Source of the DNA: Streptomyces griseoluteus
GTDB lineage: Bacteria > Actinomycetota > Actinomycetes > Streptomycetales > Streptomycetaceae
NCBI GenBank assembly: GCA_000717735.1
Contig: JOBE01000022.1
Span: forward strand, 62,001-126,000
Direction: 5' to 3'
DNA: 64,000 nucleotides
In this document: in pieces, positions 8,645-17,616 of the stretch
Numbering within the stretch: position 1 is the first letter of the stretch
How the letters are laid out: each line of letters begins with the position of its first letter
Notes under the pieces: generated by a model
The model's input: the letters and a program-made list of their open reading frames with translations, nothing else
Database searches by the model: none
Told to the model about the DNA's origin: nothing
Position numbers and translations under genes: made by a program

Positions 8645-10324
8645 TCAGGGCAGCAGGTCGACGCAGTCGATCGCCGTGCCCGGGTTGAGGAAGCCGGTGC
8701 CGGTGGAGCCGCTGGCGACGTTCAGCCTGAGGACGTTGTACTGGTTCGGGTCCGGCTTCCAGGCGCTCGCCGGGACGACGTACGTGAAGGTGTGGTTGTT
8801 GCCCCGGTAGGAGCCGGTGGTGAGGGAGCGGGTCGAGGGCTGGGCCGGGGGCGAGGGGATCGCGGAGACCCAGTCGTTGACGGTGACCTGGGGGCGGCCG
8901 TTGAGGAGGGCGGTGGTGACCCCGATCCGCAGGGTGTGGGCGGCGGCGGCCTGGGCGGCGGTGAGCCGGAAGTACACCAGGATGCCGTCGTTGACGCCCT
9001 TCCAGAGGTAGCAGGGGAAGGAGGCGGCGACGTCGCCGCCGTCGAGGACGACGTTCCCGGTCCAGGGCGCGGCGCGGACGTCGGACGGGTGGGCGTACGT
9101 CATGAGGGCGGCGTTCTTGAACCCGGCCGGGGTGCCGTTCCAGTCGCCGATCCGCCAGAGGGCGGGGGCCGCGCCGGGGTCGTCGGTGAGGGTGATCGTG
9201 TGGAGGGCGGTCGCGGCCCCGGCCGTCACGCTCACCGTGCCGGTGTGGACGGCGAGTTCGCCCTTGTACACGGTGAGGGTGTACGTGCCGGGGAGCATGC
9301 CCCGGCAGGAGAAGGCGCCGGTGCCCGCGGTGGCGCGGGTCCAGTACTGTGCGTCGGCGTTGGCGAAGCCGACGGTGTACGCGTGTCCCGCGGCCATGCC
9401 CTGGAGGCCGACGCCCGCGACCCGGCCCCGGCCCGCGGCGCCGACCCAGCCGGGGATGCCGAGGCCGTCGACCCAGCGCGTGTCGTGGTTCGCGGCGAAG
9501 AGGGCGGGGTCGGGGGTGCCGCCGTCGGTGAAGGCGAGCAGGTACGGCCCCTGGAGGCCGAAGCGCATCGGCTCGGTCTGCGACTGGTTGTAGTGGAGGA
9601 TCTCGTACAGGCCGACGCCGAGTTCGTTGGAGTGCCGGAGCAGGGAGCGGTAGAAGGGGCCGCCCGAGGCCTTCTCGTGGTTGGAGCGGACCATCCAGAG
9701 ACCGGCCGAGCCGGTGGTGTACCCGATGTGGTCGTAGTCCATGACGCGGACGCCGGAGTAGTGCTTGGAGCGGGTCTGCCCGTCGGCACGCTGCCAGACG
9801 TCGCCGGCCTCGATGACCGTGTCGGCGCCCTCGACCCAGGAGTCGGGTCCCTCGTTCGGGAAGATGCCGGGCTTGAGGCGGGCGATGAAGCGGGTGGCCG
9901 TGAAGGACGTGTCGGCCTTGTCGGTCCACAGGTAGACGTTGTTCAGGCCGGCGCGGGCCGCCAGGTAATGGCGGAGCGTGCCGTGGACGACGGTGACGAG
10001 GACGGTGGAACCGGTCTGCGCGAGGGTGACGGTGGAGGCGCCGAGGCCGGACTCGACGTGCGAGTGCTTGCCGCCGTACCCCTCGTACTCCCTGCCCTTG
10101 TAGACGAGGGAGGTGAGGTCGCCGGTCGACTTGGAGACCTTGAGGACCAGTCCGGCGCCGGTGTCGACGACGTACTGGCTGCCGTCGTCGCTCCAGCCGA
10201 ATCCCGCGGCGGCGGCGGTGCCGGGCGCGAGTCCCCCGGTGGCGGCGACGGCCGTGCCGGCCACGGCGGCCCCGAGGAGGGTACGGCGGCGGAGGGACGG
10301 TGCGGAGGTGTCGTACGGGCTCAT
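8645..10324 (-). CDS. secreted rhamnogalacturonan lyase (PL4)
   Basis: A 559-residue lyase that cleaves the rhamnose-galacturonate backbone of pectin. After a twin-arginine-type signal (LRRRTLLGAAVAGTAVAATG) come the PL4 N-terminal domain (FGWSDDGSQYVVDTGAGL), the fibronectin-like domain, and a C-terminal carbohydrate-binding-like domain (RIGDWNGTP, NPGTAIDCVDLLP). I chose the ATG at 10324 because GAAGGAG lies a few bases upstream; a start 30 codons earlier would read through the operator at 10398-10412. The gene has its own promoter region and operator-like palindromes, so it probably responds to the same LacI signal as the rhamnogalacturonan operon. Confidence 0.88.
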   Translation of the reverse strand: MSPYDTSAPSLRRRTLLGAAVAGTAVAATGGLAPGTAAAAGFGWSDDGSQYVVDTGAGLVLKVSKSTGDLTSLVYKGREYEGYGGKHSHVESGLGASTVTLAQTGSTVLVTVVHGTLRHYLAARAGLNNVYLWTDKADTSFTATRFIARLKPGIFPNEGPDSWVEGADTVIEAGDVWQRADGQTRSKHYSGVRVMDYDHIGYTTGSAGLWMVRSNHEKASGGPFYRSLLRHSNELGVGLYEILHYNQSQTEPMRFGLQGPYLLAFTDGGTPDPALFAANHDTRWVDGLGIPGWVGAAGRGRVAGVGLQGMAAGHAYTVGFANADAQYWTRATAGTGAFSCRGMLPGTYTLTVYKGELAVHTGTVSVTAGAATALHTITLTDDPGAAPALWRIGDWNGTPAGFKNAALMTYAHPSDVRAAPWTGNVVLDGGDVAASFPCYLWKGVNDGILVYFRLTAAQAAAAHTLRIGVTTALLNGRPQVTVNDWVSAIPSPPAQPSTRSLTTGSYRGNNHTFTYVVPASAWKPDPNQYNVLRLNVASGSTGTGFLNPGTAIDCVDLLP

Positions 10325-10397
10325 CGGCGTGCGGCTCCTTCGGTGGGCGGTACGGCTGTCCGTAGGTCGCCGCCGCCGCGAGAAGGGTTGCCGGAGT

Positions 10398-10412
10398 GTT
10401 TCGAAACGTTTC
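10398..10412 (-). promoter_or_regulatory. LacI-type operator upstream of the PL4 gene
   Basis: GTTTCGAAACGTTTC contains two overlapping 10-bp palindromes, GTTTCGAAAC and GAAACGTTTC, 74-88 bp before the PL4 start. The second half-site style (GAAACGTTTC) matches GGAACGTTTC at 21475 and the general LacI-family pattern. Binding by the LacI protein encoded at 12305-13390 is inferred. Confidence 0.6.
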
Positions 10413-10557
10413 ACACCCGCGACGCCCCGGGATTTATGAACGTCGTTGACTAAAGGGCGGTCGACTCCTGGCGTCGTCCCCGTTCCGGGGAGAAGGCGCT
10501 TACCACCCCGCGTTCGCCGCCCTGTTCCGCCGGACGGATCACAGAGGAGAGAGCAGC

Positions 10558-11066
10558 ATGAGAGTCCCCCTCCGCACGCCCGGGGTCCGGCGCGTCGCCC
10601 AACTCGCCGCCGTCGCCTGCCTGGTGACCTGCCTCGCCGCGCCCGCCTCCGCCCACCCGCGCGAGGACCGCCCCGACGCCGGCCGGGACGGCGATCGGGC
10701 CGCCGGCCACGCCCTCGGGCGCGACCTCGGGCGCGACCTCGGGCGTGAGGTGCTCGCCGCCGGGGACGGCTGGGCCGCCGCCGCGGGCGGCACCACGGGC
10801 GGAGCCACCGCCGATCCCGCCCATGTCCTCACCGTCCGCAGCCGCGCCGAACTCGTCCGCGCCCTCGACGGGGGCAGCGCCACCCCGAAGATCATCAAGG
10901 TCGTCGGCACCATCGACGCCAACACCGACGACGAGGGCCGCAGGCTCTCCTGCGCGGACTCCGGCTCGACCCGGCCGCCGCGGTCCCCGCCCTCGTGAGC
11001 CGCTTCTCCGGCCCGCAGAAGAAGATCGGCGTCCCCGAGGACACCGGCACCCCGGCCGTCGGCTGA
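10558..11066 (+). pseudogene. gutted pectate lyase gene (PL1), both ends kept
   Basis: The first 130 codons (good GAGGAGAG Shine-Dalgarno, signal peptide, AAGDGWAAAAGGTTGG, ATPKIIKVVGTIDANTDDEG) are a normal PL1 N-terminus. The frame then runs into a stop at 10998. From about 10959 another frame reads LRLDPAAAVPALVSRFSG and ends at 11066; this matches the C-terminal tail of the intact lyase at 4415-5713 (VLRTRVDHPRAVPGIVDHRAG). The central beta-helix, about 270 residues with all catalytic groups, is missing and the junction is frameshifted. The N-terminal part also has a triple GRDL/GREV repeat made of 12-bp units. A short secreted fragment could still be made but should be inactive. Confidence 0.8.
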
Positions 11067-11094
11067 ACCGCACGGCGCCCGGGTGCCCCGACCG

Positions 11095-11772
11095 TCAGCT
11101 TTCGGCGGGCGTCCCGAAGCCGCCCCGCAGGGTGGTGCGGCCGCCGTCGCCGCCCGTCAGGACCACGGTGTACGTGTCGGCCGAGGCGTCCCGTACTCCT
11201 TCGGCGTGGTTGTACTGGCCCGCGAAGACGTGGGGGCCCGGCGGGACCGTGCGGCCGGGCTTCAGGGTCCAGCGGTAGACCAGGGCCCCGGCCTCCTCGG
11301 TCACCTTCGCGGTGAAGTCCTCGGCGGGGCGGGTGCGCCAGTGGCCCGTGCTGACGACGCCGGGGGTGCGGGCGATCCTCAGTTCGACGGTGAGGCCCGT
11401 GACGGGCGTGTCCGTCGTCAGGGCGAGGTCGCTCTGCGCCCACCAGCGGTTGCTGCCGGGGTCGATCGTGCCGGTCGCCCGTGCCGTCGGGCCGGGCGCG
11501 GGCAGCGTGGTGGCGGGCAGCGCGGGCCCGGCGGGCCGGTCGGCGAGGGTGGTCGCCGCGAGACCGCCGAGGCCGAGCACCCCGGCGACGGCCGCGGTGA
11601 CCGCCACGATCACGACCCGGCGGCCAGCCCACCGGCTCGGCGGCCGGACCGGCCGGACCGCCGGGGCGGGCGCGGCGATGCCGCGTTCCACCCGGGCGAG
11701 GATGCGGGCGTGGTCGGGCCGGTGCGCGAGCGCCGCGTCCCGCAGCTCGCGGCGGAGCCGTGCCTCGTCCAT
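11095..11772 (-). CDS. single-pass membrane protein downstream of ECF sigma remnant
   Basis: A 225-residue protein: a cytoplasmic N-terminus (MDEARLRRELRDAALAH), one transmembrane helix at about residues 52-74 (VVIVAVTAAVAGVLGLGGLA) and an extracellular domain with no family I recognise. Its ATG overlaps the original sigma-factor stop (TGATG), the usual arrangement for a sigma factor and its membrane partner, so it may be or have been an anti-sigma-like protein. The same frame continues upstream through the inserted repeat into the sigma gene, so automatic annotation may call one 409-residue fusion. I treat the ATG at 11772 as the true start. Confidence 0.65.
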   Translation of the reverse strand: MDEARLRRELRDAALAHRPDHARILARVERGIAAPAPAVRPVRPPSRWAGRRVVIVAVTAAVAGVLGLGGLAATTLADRPAGPALPATTLPAPGPTARATGTIDPGSNRWWAQSDLALTTDTPVTGLTVELRIARTPGVVSTGHWRTRPAEDFTAKVTEEAGALVYRWTLKPGRTVPPGPHVFAGQYNHAEGVRDASADTYTVVLTGGDGGRTTLRGGFGTPAES

Positions 11773-12324
11773 CAGCGCCTCCCGGCGAGTTCGGTGGCGG
11801 CGTGGGGGCCTGGGGCCTGTCGTTGGATCATGCCGGGCTCGCGGGGTCCGGCACCGCGCCTCGCCGCGTTGTCGTCGGTTGCCATGGCTCCGCCATGGCG
11901 CCCTCCTCCGCCTTGCGCTCCACGGCACCGGACCCCGCTCCCTCATCCAGGCGCGCTTGCGGAAGGGCAGGGCGCGCAGGGCCGTGCGGACGTCGACGAC
12001 CGCCGGGACGTCCGGGTCCTCGGTGTGGTCGGGGCGCCGGTCCCAGAAGGCGGCGATGCGGCGCCGTTCACGGACTGTCCCCCGGATCCGGGTGCGGACG
12101 AGGTTGGCGACGACGCCCCGGGCGTAGGCGGCGGGGTGTTCGGCGGCGCGGACCCGGTCCCAGCGGTGCCAGAGGGCGAGCATGGCGTCGGCGGCGAGGT
12201 CGTCGGCGGCGTCGGTCTCGCCGGTCAGCAGGTGGGCGAGACGGGCGAGTTCGGCGTAGTGGCGCTCGAAGAAGGCCCGGAACTCCGTCGCGCTGTCGCC
12301 GGCCTCAGTGTCCGCCGTGACCAC
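11772..12324 (-). pseudogene. ECF sigma factor gene disrupted by repeat element
   Basis: The first 125 or so codons are a good ECF sigma region 2 (RAFFERHYAELARLAHLLTG, AADDLAADAMLALWHRWDRV) and the beginning of region 4 (TALRALPFRKRA). The sequence then switches abruptly to the repeat element at 11812-11948. Beyond the element the last ten codons of the sigma gene, HAATELAGRR and a TGA, can still be read in a different frame, overlapping the ATG of the next gene. Region 4.2, the helix-turn-helix that contacts the -35 element, is gone. The product cannot be a working sigma factor. The 5' end overlaps the LacI gene by 20 bp. Confidence 0.8.
11812..11948 (-). mobile_element. MITE-like repeat, copy A
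   Basis: Read on the minus strand it closely follows copy B at 31134-31327: GGATNAGGGAGCGGGGTCCGG at one end, the core GGCGGAGGAGGGCGCC then GGCGGAGCCATGGC, and GCATGATCC at the other end. The ends form an imperfect inverted repeat sharing GCGGGGTCCGG. It lies inside the sigma gene, accompanied by loss of the central coding segment. It encodes no protein. Whether it jumped in or was joined by recombination is not settled by sequence alone. Confidence 0.75.
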
Positions 12325-13390
12325 GACGGTCCTCGGTGGCTGCGGAGGGAGACGACGAGGGGGCGGACGCGGGGGCGGGGCCGGTGCTGGCGCGCGGGGT
12401 CAGCCGGGGCGCGATCAGCTCCGTACCCCCGGACCGCTCGCCCTCCAGTCGTCGGACGATCCGCTCGACGGCGAGCCGGCCCATCTCCTGGGCGGGTACG
12501 GAGACGGCGGTGAGCGGTACGGAGGCGTGCGTCGCGACCTGGTCGGGGCAGATGGCGACGACGGAGACGTCCTCGGGGACGGCCCGGCCCTGGTGGCGCA
12601 GGAGCGCGAGGAGGGGTTCGACGGCGGCTTCGTTCTGGACGACGATCCCGGTGGTGCCGGGGCGTTCCTCGAAGACGCGGGTGACGGCGGCGGCGACGGC
12701 CGCGTAGGTGCCGTCGACGGGCCGGTGGAGCAGGCCGACGCCGTGGCTGCTCGCGGCGGCGCGGAACCCGGTGAGGGTGCGGGCGGCGAATCCCGTACCC
12801 CGTTCGTACACGGCGGGGGGTTCGCCGAGTACGGCGATGGCGGTGTGGCCGAGGCCTGCGAGGTGTTCGACGCAGCGGGCTCCGGCGGCCTCGAAGTCGA
12901 GGTCGACGCAGTCGAGTCCCTCGGTGTCGGCGGCTTCGGCGGTCTCGGTGGGGAGTCCGATGAGGACGGCGGGCCGTTCGGCCGCGCGGAGGTGCGGGAG
13001 CCGCGGGTCGTCGAGCCCGACGTCCATGACGATCATGGCGTCGGCGATGGAGCTGCCCTCGACGCGGCGGACGGCCTCGGGGCCTTCCTCGCCGGTGAGC
13101 AGGAGGACGTCGTAGCCGTGGGAGCGGGCCGTGGTGGTGACGGCCATGGCGATCTCCATGAGGACCGGCACGTAGAGGCCGGTGCGGAGCGGCATCATCA
13201 GGGCGAGGACGTCGGTGCGGCTGCTGGCGAGCGCGCGGGCGCCGGCGTGCGGCCGGTAGCCGAGGGCGTCGATGCTGTGCTGGATCCGCTCGCGGGTGGG
13301 GGCGGATATGGAGCGTTTGCCGCTGAGCACGTAGCTGACGGTGCTGGCCGACACCCCGGCGTGACGGGCGACATCGGCGAGGGTGACCAC
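12305..13390 (-). CDS. LacI-family transcriptional regulator, probable pectin/rhamnogalacturonan repressor
   Basis: A 361-residue regulator. The N-terminal helix-turn-helix is TLADVARHAGVSASTVSYVL with the hinge region GYRPHAGARALAS, followed by a periplasmic-binding-protein-like effector domain and a Pro/Ser-rich tail. The GTG at 13390 is preceded by GAGGAG seven bases upstream and puts the helix-turn-helix at the very N-terminus; longer frames add an unstructured leader. It sits between the two pectin gene groups, and operator-like palindromes occur before the PL4 gene, the rhamnogalacturonan operon, GH51 and its own region (13568-13579). Regulation of those genes is inference. Confidence 0.9.
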   Translation of the reverse strand: MVTLADVARHAGVSASTVSYVLSGKRSISAPTRERIQHSIDALGYRPHAGARALASSRTDVLALMMPLRTGLYVPVLMEIAMAVTTTARSHGYDVLLLTGEEGPEAVRRVEGSSIADAMIVMDVGLDDPRLPHLRAAERPAVLIGLPTETAEAADTEGLDCVDLDFEAAGARCVEHLAGLGHTAIAVLGEPPAVYERGTGFAARTLTGFRAAASSHGVGLLHRPVDGTYAAVAAAVTRVFEERPGTTGIVVQNEAAVEPLLALLRHQGRAVPEDVSVVAICPDQVATHASVPLTAVSVPAQEMGRLAVERIVRRLEGERSGGTELIAPRLTPRASTGPAPASAPSSSPSAATEDRRGHGGH

Positions 13391-13567
13391 GTGTGCGCTC
13401 CTCGGCAGTTCCCGGTGTTCCGGGCGTACGACGCCCGTCGATGATTCGGACCCCGACAGTAGGCGGCCGCTCGGTGAGCTGTCCAGGCGGGCCACGAAGA
13501 CTCCAAGGGTCCGGTGGTCGGGCGGGGTTGTACGGGGACCCCCGCCCGAGGTGACGGACGTCGGTCG

Positions 13568-13579
13568 GCAAGCGCTTTC
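13568..13579 (-). promoter_or_regulatory. LacI-type operator upstream of the lacI gene
   Basis: GCAAGCGCTTTC is the exact reverse complement of GAAAGCGCTTGC at 21487-21498, next to the promoter of the rhamnogalacturonan operon. It lies about 180 bp before the LacI start and suggests autoregulation. Sharing an identical 12-mer at two regulated places is the main support. Confidence 0.55.
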
Positions 13580-13600
13580 GCCGCCCCTGATGACGGACGC

Positions 13601-13638
13601 CGGGCCCCGTACCCGCGACCGCACGGGTACGGGGCCCG
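13601..13638 (-). terminator. terminator of the rhamnogalacturonan operon
   Basis: A perfect 15-bp stem (CGGGCCCCGTACCCG with CGGGTACGGGGCCCG) and 8-base loop lies 13 bp beyond the stop of the CE12 gene at 13651, in the right place to end the minus-strand operon before the LacI gene. Confidence 0.85.
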
Positions 13639-13650
13639 GATCGACACCGG

Positions 13651-14700
13651 CTAGCGCAGGAGAGGGTCCTGGACGATGCCACGGGCCCGCAGCTCGGTCG
13701 CGACGAGGGCCGCGTACTCCGTGGCGCCGCGCACGGAGGTGTGGGTGTTGTCCCGCTTCTCCGTCGTCAGGTAGAGCGCCTTGGACGCCTCGGGACCCAG
13801 CTCCTCGACCCGCGCCTTCGTGAGGGCGGTGAGGTCGATCAGCGGGGTGCCGAGGGACCCCGCGAGGGCGCGGATCTCGGCGGGGTGGTCCACGCCGAGG
13901 CCGTTGACGAGCAGGGCGGTGCCGTTGTCCAGGGTGCCGTCGGCGTTGAACCAGCGGCGGACGATCGGGGTGACGAGGACGGGTTCGCCGCCCTTGGCCC
14001 GTACCCGCTCGACCAGGCTGGTCAGGTTGGCGCGGTAGGTGGCCGCGTCCGTCTGCTTGTCGTTGTGGGCGAGCTGGACGAGTACGGGGTCGCCGGGCCG
14101 GATCGCGGCCTCGACCCGGTCGAAGAGTGCCGGGTTCGCCAGGAAGGTGACGGTACTCTCGCCGGAGTCGGCGTGGTTGGCGACCGCGATCCCCCGCTTC
14201 AGATGGGCCGGAAGCATCTGGCCCCAGCCGGTGTAGGGGTCGCCCGGCTGGTCGCAGACGGTGGAGTCGCCGACGAGGAAGAGCCGGTGGGCCCCGGCGG
14301 CGGGGGTGACCCTGAGCGAGGTCACGCGCGGGGCGGAGCCCCCGAGGACCAGGTCGAGGCCGGGGCTGCCGGCGGCCCCGGTGGGCTCGCCCTCCGGGTC
14401 GCGGACGTCCACGGTGAACGAGCGCCGGACGTGCTGCCCGGCCCCGGTCGCGGTCTCGGCGAGCAGGGCGCGCCGGGTCTCGCCGGTGACGGCGGTGGAC
14501 CCGCCCTCCTCACCGCCGAGGACCACGGACACGTCGTACGTCCCGGGCGCGACGTCGAAGTGGCAGGCGAGGGTCCCGTCGGCGGCGGGGGCGCAGTGGT
14601 CGAGCCCCTGGCCGTAGGGACCTTCGGCGTGGGCGGCGGGAGCGGCGGCCAGCGATCCGAGGAGGGTCGCGGCGGCGGCGAGGAGTGCGGTCCTTCGCAT
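13651..14700 (-). CDS. secreted rhamnogalacturonan acetylesterase (CE12)
   Basis: A 349-residue secreted esterase. Signal peptide (residues 1-24, ending AAHA), then a beta-sandwich of about 110 residues (FDVAPGTYDVSVVLGG), then an SGNH hydrolase domain with GDSTVCDQ, LAHNDKQ and RDNTHTS, which hold the Ser, Asn and Asp/His of CE12. The extra N-terminal domain resembles that of YesT-type rhamnogalacturonan acetylesterases. It is the last gene of the operon, 20 bp after the PL26-type lyase, and is followed by a terminator. It would deacetylate rhamnogalacturonan-I outside the cell ahead of lyase attack. Confidence 0.9.
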   Translation of the reverse strand: MRRTALLAAAATLLGSLAAAPAAHAEGPYGQGLDHCAPAADGTLACHFDVAPGTYDVSVVLGGEEGGSTAVTGETRRALLAETATGAGQHVRRSFTVDVRDPEGEPTGAAGSPGLDLVLGGSAPRVTSLRVTPAAGAHRLFLVGDSTVCDQPGDPYTGWGQMLPAHLKRGIAVANHADSGESTVTFLANPALFDRVEAAIRPGDPVLVQLAHNDKQTDAATYRANLTSLVERVRAKGGEPVLVTPIVRRWFNADGTLDNGTALLVNGLGVDHPAEIRALAGSLGTPLIDLTALTKARVEELGPEASKALYLTTEKRDNTHTSVRGATEYAALVATELRARGIVQDPLLR

Positions 14701-14720
14701 GGTCCTGTTCCTCTCGGTTC

Positions 14721-17468
14721 TCACGCGGGCAGGTGGTCGCCGACGAGGGCGAGGTTCTGGATGGCGGCCAGGCCGTACAGGGCCGTGGTGTTGGTGCTGA
14801 TCCACAGGTGCTCGTAGCCCGGTTCGAGGGCGGCGGAGCCCTGGACGGGGGTCTTGTCCCAGACCATGGCCGCCGTGTAGCCGTCGCTCTTGTCGAACTT
14901 GGCCCAGGCGCGCTGGGCGAGCTTGGCGTCGTTCAGCTGGGCGGCGGCGTAGGCGTCCTGGCGCGAGTGGCCCTGGAAGAGCAGGAGGGTGCCGAAGTTC
15001 TTGCCGTAGCGGGCGGCCTGTTCGGTCTTGGAGGCGTTGAAGTAGCGGCAGTAGTCGAGCCAGGCCGCCTTGAACTGCGGCAGGTCGACGAGGTCGATGA
15101 GCTCGGCGCACATCTCGACGAGGCCGAACATGGCGGAGAGGTGGGAGACGCCGACGACGGGTTCGGTGGCGACGGCGAAGCGGCCGGTGTCGAGGTCGTA
15201 GAGGCCGGTGCCCTGGACGAAGCCGTTGGGCTGGGCGGCGATGGTCTCCATGGTGGAGCGCAGCCGGGCCTCGGCCTTGGCGGCCTTGGGGCCGCCGCGT
15301 TCCCACTCGGTGAGCCAGGCGGCGGCGAGGCCGCTCCAGTCGGTCCCGAAGCCGATGGAGAGGGCGTGGCGGTCGGGCGTGTAGGGCTCGGTGCGGATCT
15401 TGCGGATGGGGTCGAGGACGAGGAAGGTCTCGTCGGAGTCGACGAGGTCGTGCATGAGGTCGCCGACGCGTTCGTCGGCGGTGAGGAAGTAGTAGGGCCT
15501 GCGGTAGACGGCGGTGGAGATGCGCTGCTGCTTGGCGCTGCAGGCGAAGTGCTGGACGCCGTGGCGGGTGCCGAGGCCGGCCCACTGGCCGAGGTGGTAG
15601 ACGTCGACCTCGCCGGTGTGGCGGGTCATGGCCTCGGCGAAGCGGAAGACGTCGGCGCGGCCGGAGCGCAGGTAGGCGTACCAGAGCCACAGGTCGGGCG
15701 AGAGTTCGGAGTTGTCCCAGGCGTAGCCGCCGACGTCGTACCGCCACTGGTGCCGGTCCTCGTCGTAGGTGTGCATGATGTCGCCGTAGTCCCAGAAGCC
15801 GTACCAACGGCGCTGCTCCGCCTGGTCCTTGTAGTAGGTGAAGAGGTAGTCGAGGTGGTCCTCGATCTTCGCCTTGGCGGGGGTCGAGCGGTCGACGGGC
15901 GAGAAGAGTCCGCCGAACACGCGGGCGCGGACGAGGTCCTCGGGGCTGACGGCGAGCTGGGGCGGGGTGCGGACGGCGGCGGACTGCTCGACGAGGGCGG
16001 CCGCGGTGGGGGTGGCGGCGTTGGCCCAGAACATCAGCTCGCTGGTGCGGGCGATGCCGTAGGGGGTGCCGAAGCCGGGTTCGTAGTCCTCGTAGGTGAT
16101 GTTGAGGCCTTCGAGCTGCTCGGGGAAGGCGTCCTGGCCCATGCCGTCGTGGTAGAAGCGCAGGTCCATGGGCTGGGCCTCGGGCGACCAGAGCCAGAGG
16201 GTGACCTCGGCCTCGTCGCCGGCCGCGTTCCTGATGTCGAGCTGGGCGGGGTGCTTCTGCCAGAAGTCCCGCAGTCCGAAGGAGAGTCCGCCGGTGACGC
16301 CGCCGACGTAGCCGAAGCCGCTCGCGCGGCGGCCGCCGCCCGCGGGGATCCAGCCGTGGCCCGCCTTGGTGCGCTTGCGCAGGGCGAAGCCGTCGGCGGA
16401 GAGCTGGGAGAGGGTGTAGTCGCCCCAGGTGGGGACGTACTGCATGCGGGTGGTGACGCGCTGGTCCCAGGTGGCGGGGTCGGGCAGCTTCTCGCCCTTG
16501 ACCTGGGCGGTGCGGACGGCGGCGCCGGGGTCGCGGCGCAGTCCCGTGATGCCCTGGACGGCCTCGGTGAGGAATCCGGCGCCCTCGCCGGCGATCCGGA
16601 CGTGCCGGTCGTAGGCGGCGTCGCGCATCGGGACGGTGAAGCGGACGCCGAGGCCGCGGATGAAGTCCCCCCGACTCTGACCGGCAGCCTGGTCGCCGTC
16701 GTAGGTGATGGTGTGGACCATGCGGAAGGACTCGGAGCCCGCGTAGAAGTAGAGGCGGACCGAGAACGGCAGCCAGCTGCGGCTGCCCTTGCGGTGCTTG
16801 CCGTCGACGCGGACCACGGCCCGGACGGGGCCGGTCTGTTCGACGACGGCGCCGGAGATCTCGCCGTCGAACCGCTCCCACTTGGCGTTGCCCTGGTCGC
16901 CGTCGTCGAGGTCGCTCTGCCGGAGCAGGACGAGCCTGCCGTCGGTGGCGATCTTGACGCCGTCGCGGGTGACGGACTCGACGAGCTTCCCGCCGTCCTT
17001 GGAGACGACGGCCCGGACGGTGCCGGTGTCGATGGTGATCCGGCGGTCGGTCTGGGTGACGGTCACGGTCTTCGCGGCGGTAGCCGGGGTCCCGGGGGCG
17101 AGGGTGAAGCGGTCTGCGCCGGCGGCCTCGGGTCCGACGGCGTGCGCGGTCCACTTGAGGGAGCCGTCGGGCCAGCGGGCGGTGGTCCAGGTCTGTACGG
17201 GGACGTTCTCGCCGTCGGCGGTGGTGAGCGCGAAGGCCTGGTCGCCGGGGTGGACGCCCTTGGGCCAGGCGGCGCCGAAGGTGGAGCCGGCGGCGGCCCC
17301 GAGCCCGCCGGGCTCCAGCCAGGTGACGGTCGCGGGCCGCCCTTCCCCGGCCGCCTCGGCGGCCGGGGCGGCCTGCGCCTGCTCGCGCCCGAGGACCCAG
17401 CTGAACTGCGCGGCGGCTCCGGCCACGGCGGCGGCCTTGAGGAGGGAGCGGCGAGGTATCGAGGACAC
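14721..17468 (-). CDS. exo-rhamnogalacturonan lyase family protein (PL26, PcRGLX/YetA-like)
   Basis: A 915-residue exported protein with a twin-arginine signal (IPRRSLLKAAAVAGAAAQF). The N-terminal beta region (TFGAAWPKGVHPGDQAFALT, WPDGSLKWTAHAVG) and long C-terminal alpha/alpha-barrel-like part match the PcRGLX/YetA three-domain family. Family knowledge suggests release of unsaturated disaccharide from rhamnogalacturonan ends. I prefer the GTG at 17468 because AAAGGAG sits five bases before it, inside the slightly longer ATG frame that starts at 17483. Neighbours (YesL-like protein, transporter, CE12) support the role. The activity itself is inferred from family and context. Confidence 0.82.
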   Translation of the reverse strand: MSSIPRRSLLKAAAVAGAAAQFSWVLGREQAQAAPAAEAAGEGRPATVTWLEPGGLGAAAGSTFGAAWPKGVHPGDQAFALTTADGENVPVQTWTTARWPDGSLKWTAHAVGPEAAGADRFTLAPGTPATAAKTVTVTQTDRRITIDTGTVRAVVSKDGGKLVESVTRDGVKIATDGRLVLLRQSDLDDGDQGNAKWERFDGEISGAVVEQTGPVRAVVRVDGKHRKGSRSWLPFSVRLYFYAGSESFRMVHTITYDGDQAAGQSRGDFIRGLGVRFTVPMRDAAYDRHVRIAGEGAGFLTEAVQGITGLRRDPGAAVRTAQVKGEKLPDPATWDQRVTTRMQYVPTWGDYTLSQLSADGFALRKRTKAGHGWIPAGGGRRASGFGYVGGVTGGLSFGLRDFWQKHPAQLDIRNAAGDEAEVTLWLWSPEAQPMDLRFYHDGMGQDAFPEQLEGLNITYEDYEPGFGTPYGIARTSELMFWANAATPTAAALVEQSAAVRTPPQLAVSPEDLVRARVFGGLFSPVDRSTPAKAKIEDHLDYLFTYYKDQAEQRRWYGFWDYGDIMHTYDEDRHQWRYDVGGYAWDNSELSPDLWLWYAYLRSGRADVFRFAEAMTRHTGEVDVYHLGQWAGLGTRHGVQHFACSAKQQRISTAVYRRPYYFLTADERVGDLMHDLVDSDETFLVLDPIRKIRTEPYTPDRHALSIGFGTDWSGLAAAWLTEWERGGPKAAKAEARLRSTMETIAAQPNGFVQGTGLYDLDTGRFAVATEPVVGVSHLSAMFGLVEMCAELIDLVDLPQFKAAWLDYCRYFNASKTEQAARYGKNFGTLLLFQGHSRQDAYAAAQLNDAKLAQRAWAKFDKSDGYTAAMVWDKTPVQGSAALEPGYEHLWISTNTTALYGLAAIQNLALVGDHLPA

Positions 17469-17616
17469 GGAAACTCCTTTCATGGGCAGGCCGACGGCAT
17501 GCCCGAGGAATCGGGAGGTTGCGGGGGCGCCCTGAAGCGGCGCCGGGGCCTTCGGGTCGGGAGCCCCGTCACGGCCGAGGGCCGGGCAGGGGGCCCGGCC
17601 CCCGCGGGCGGGTGGA

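Noticed and set aside
11095-12324. Single 409-residue sigma-membrane fusion gene
   Set aside because: The join consists of repeat-element sequence, and the original sigma stop and partner ATG remain in place, so it is better described as a disrupted sigma gene plus a separate membrane protein.
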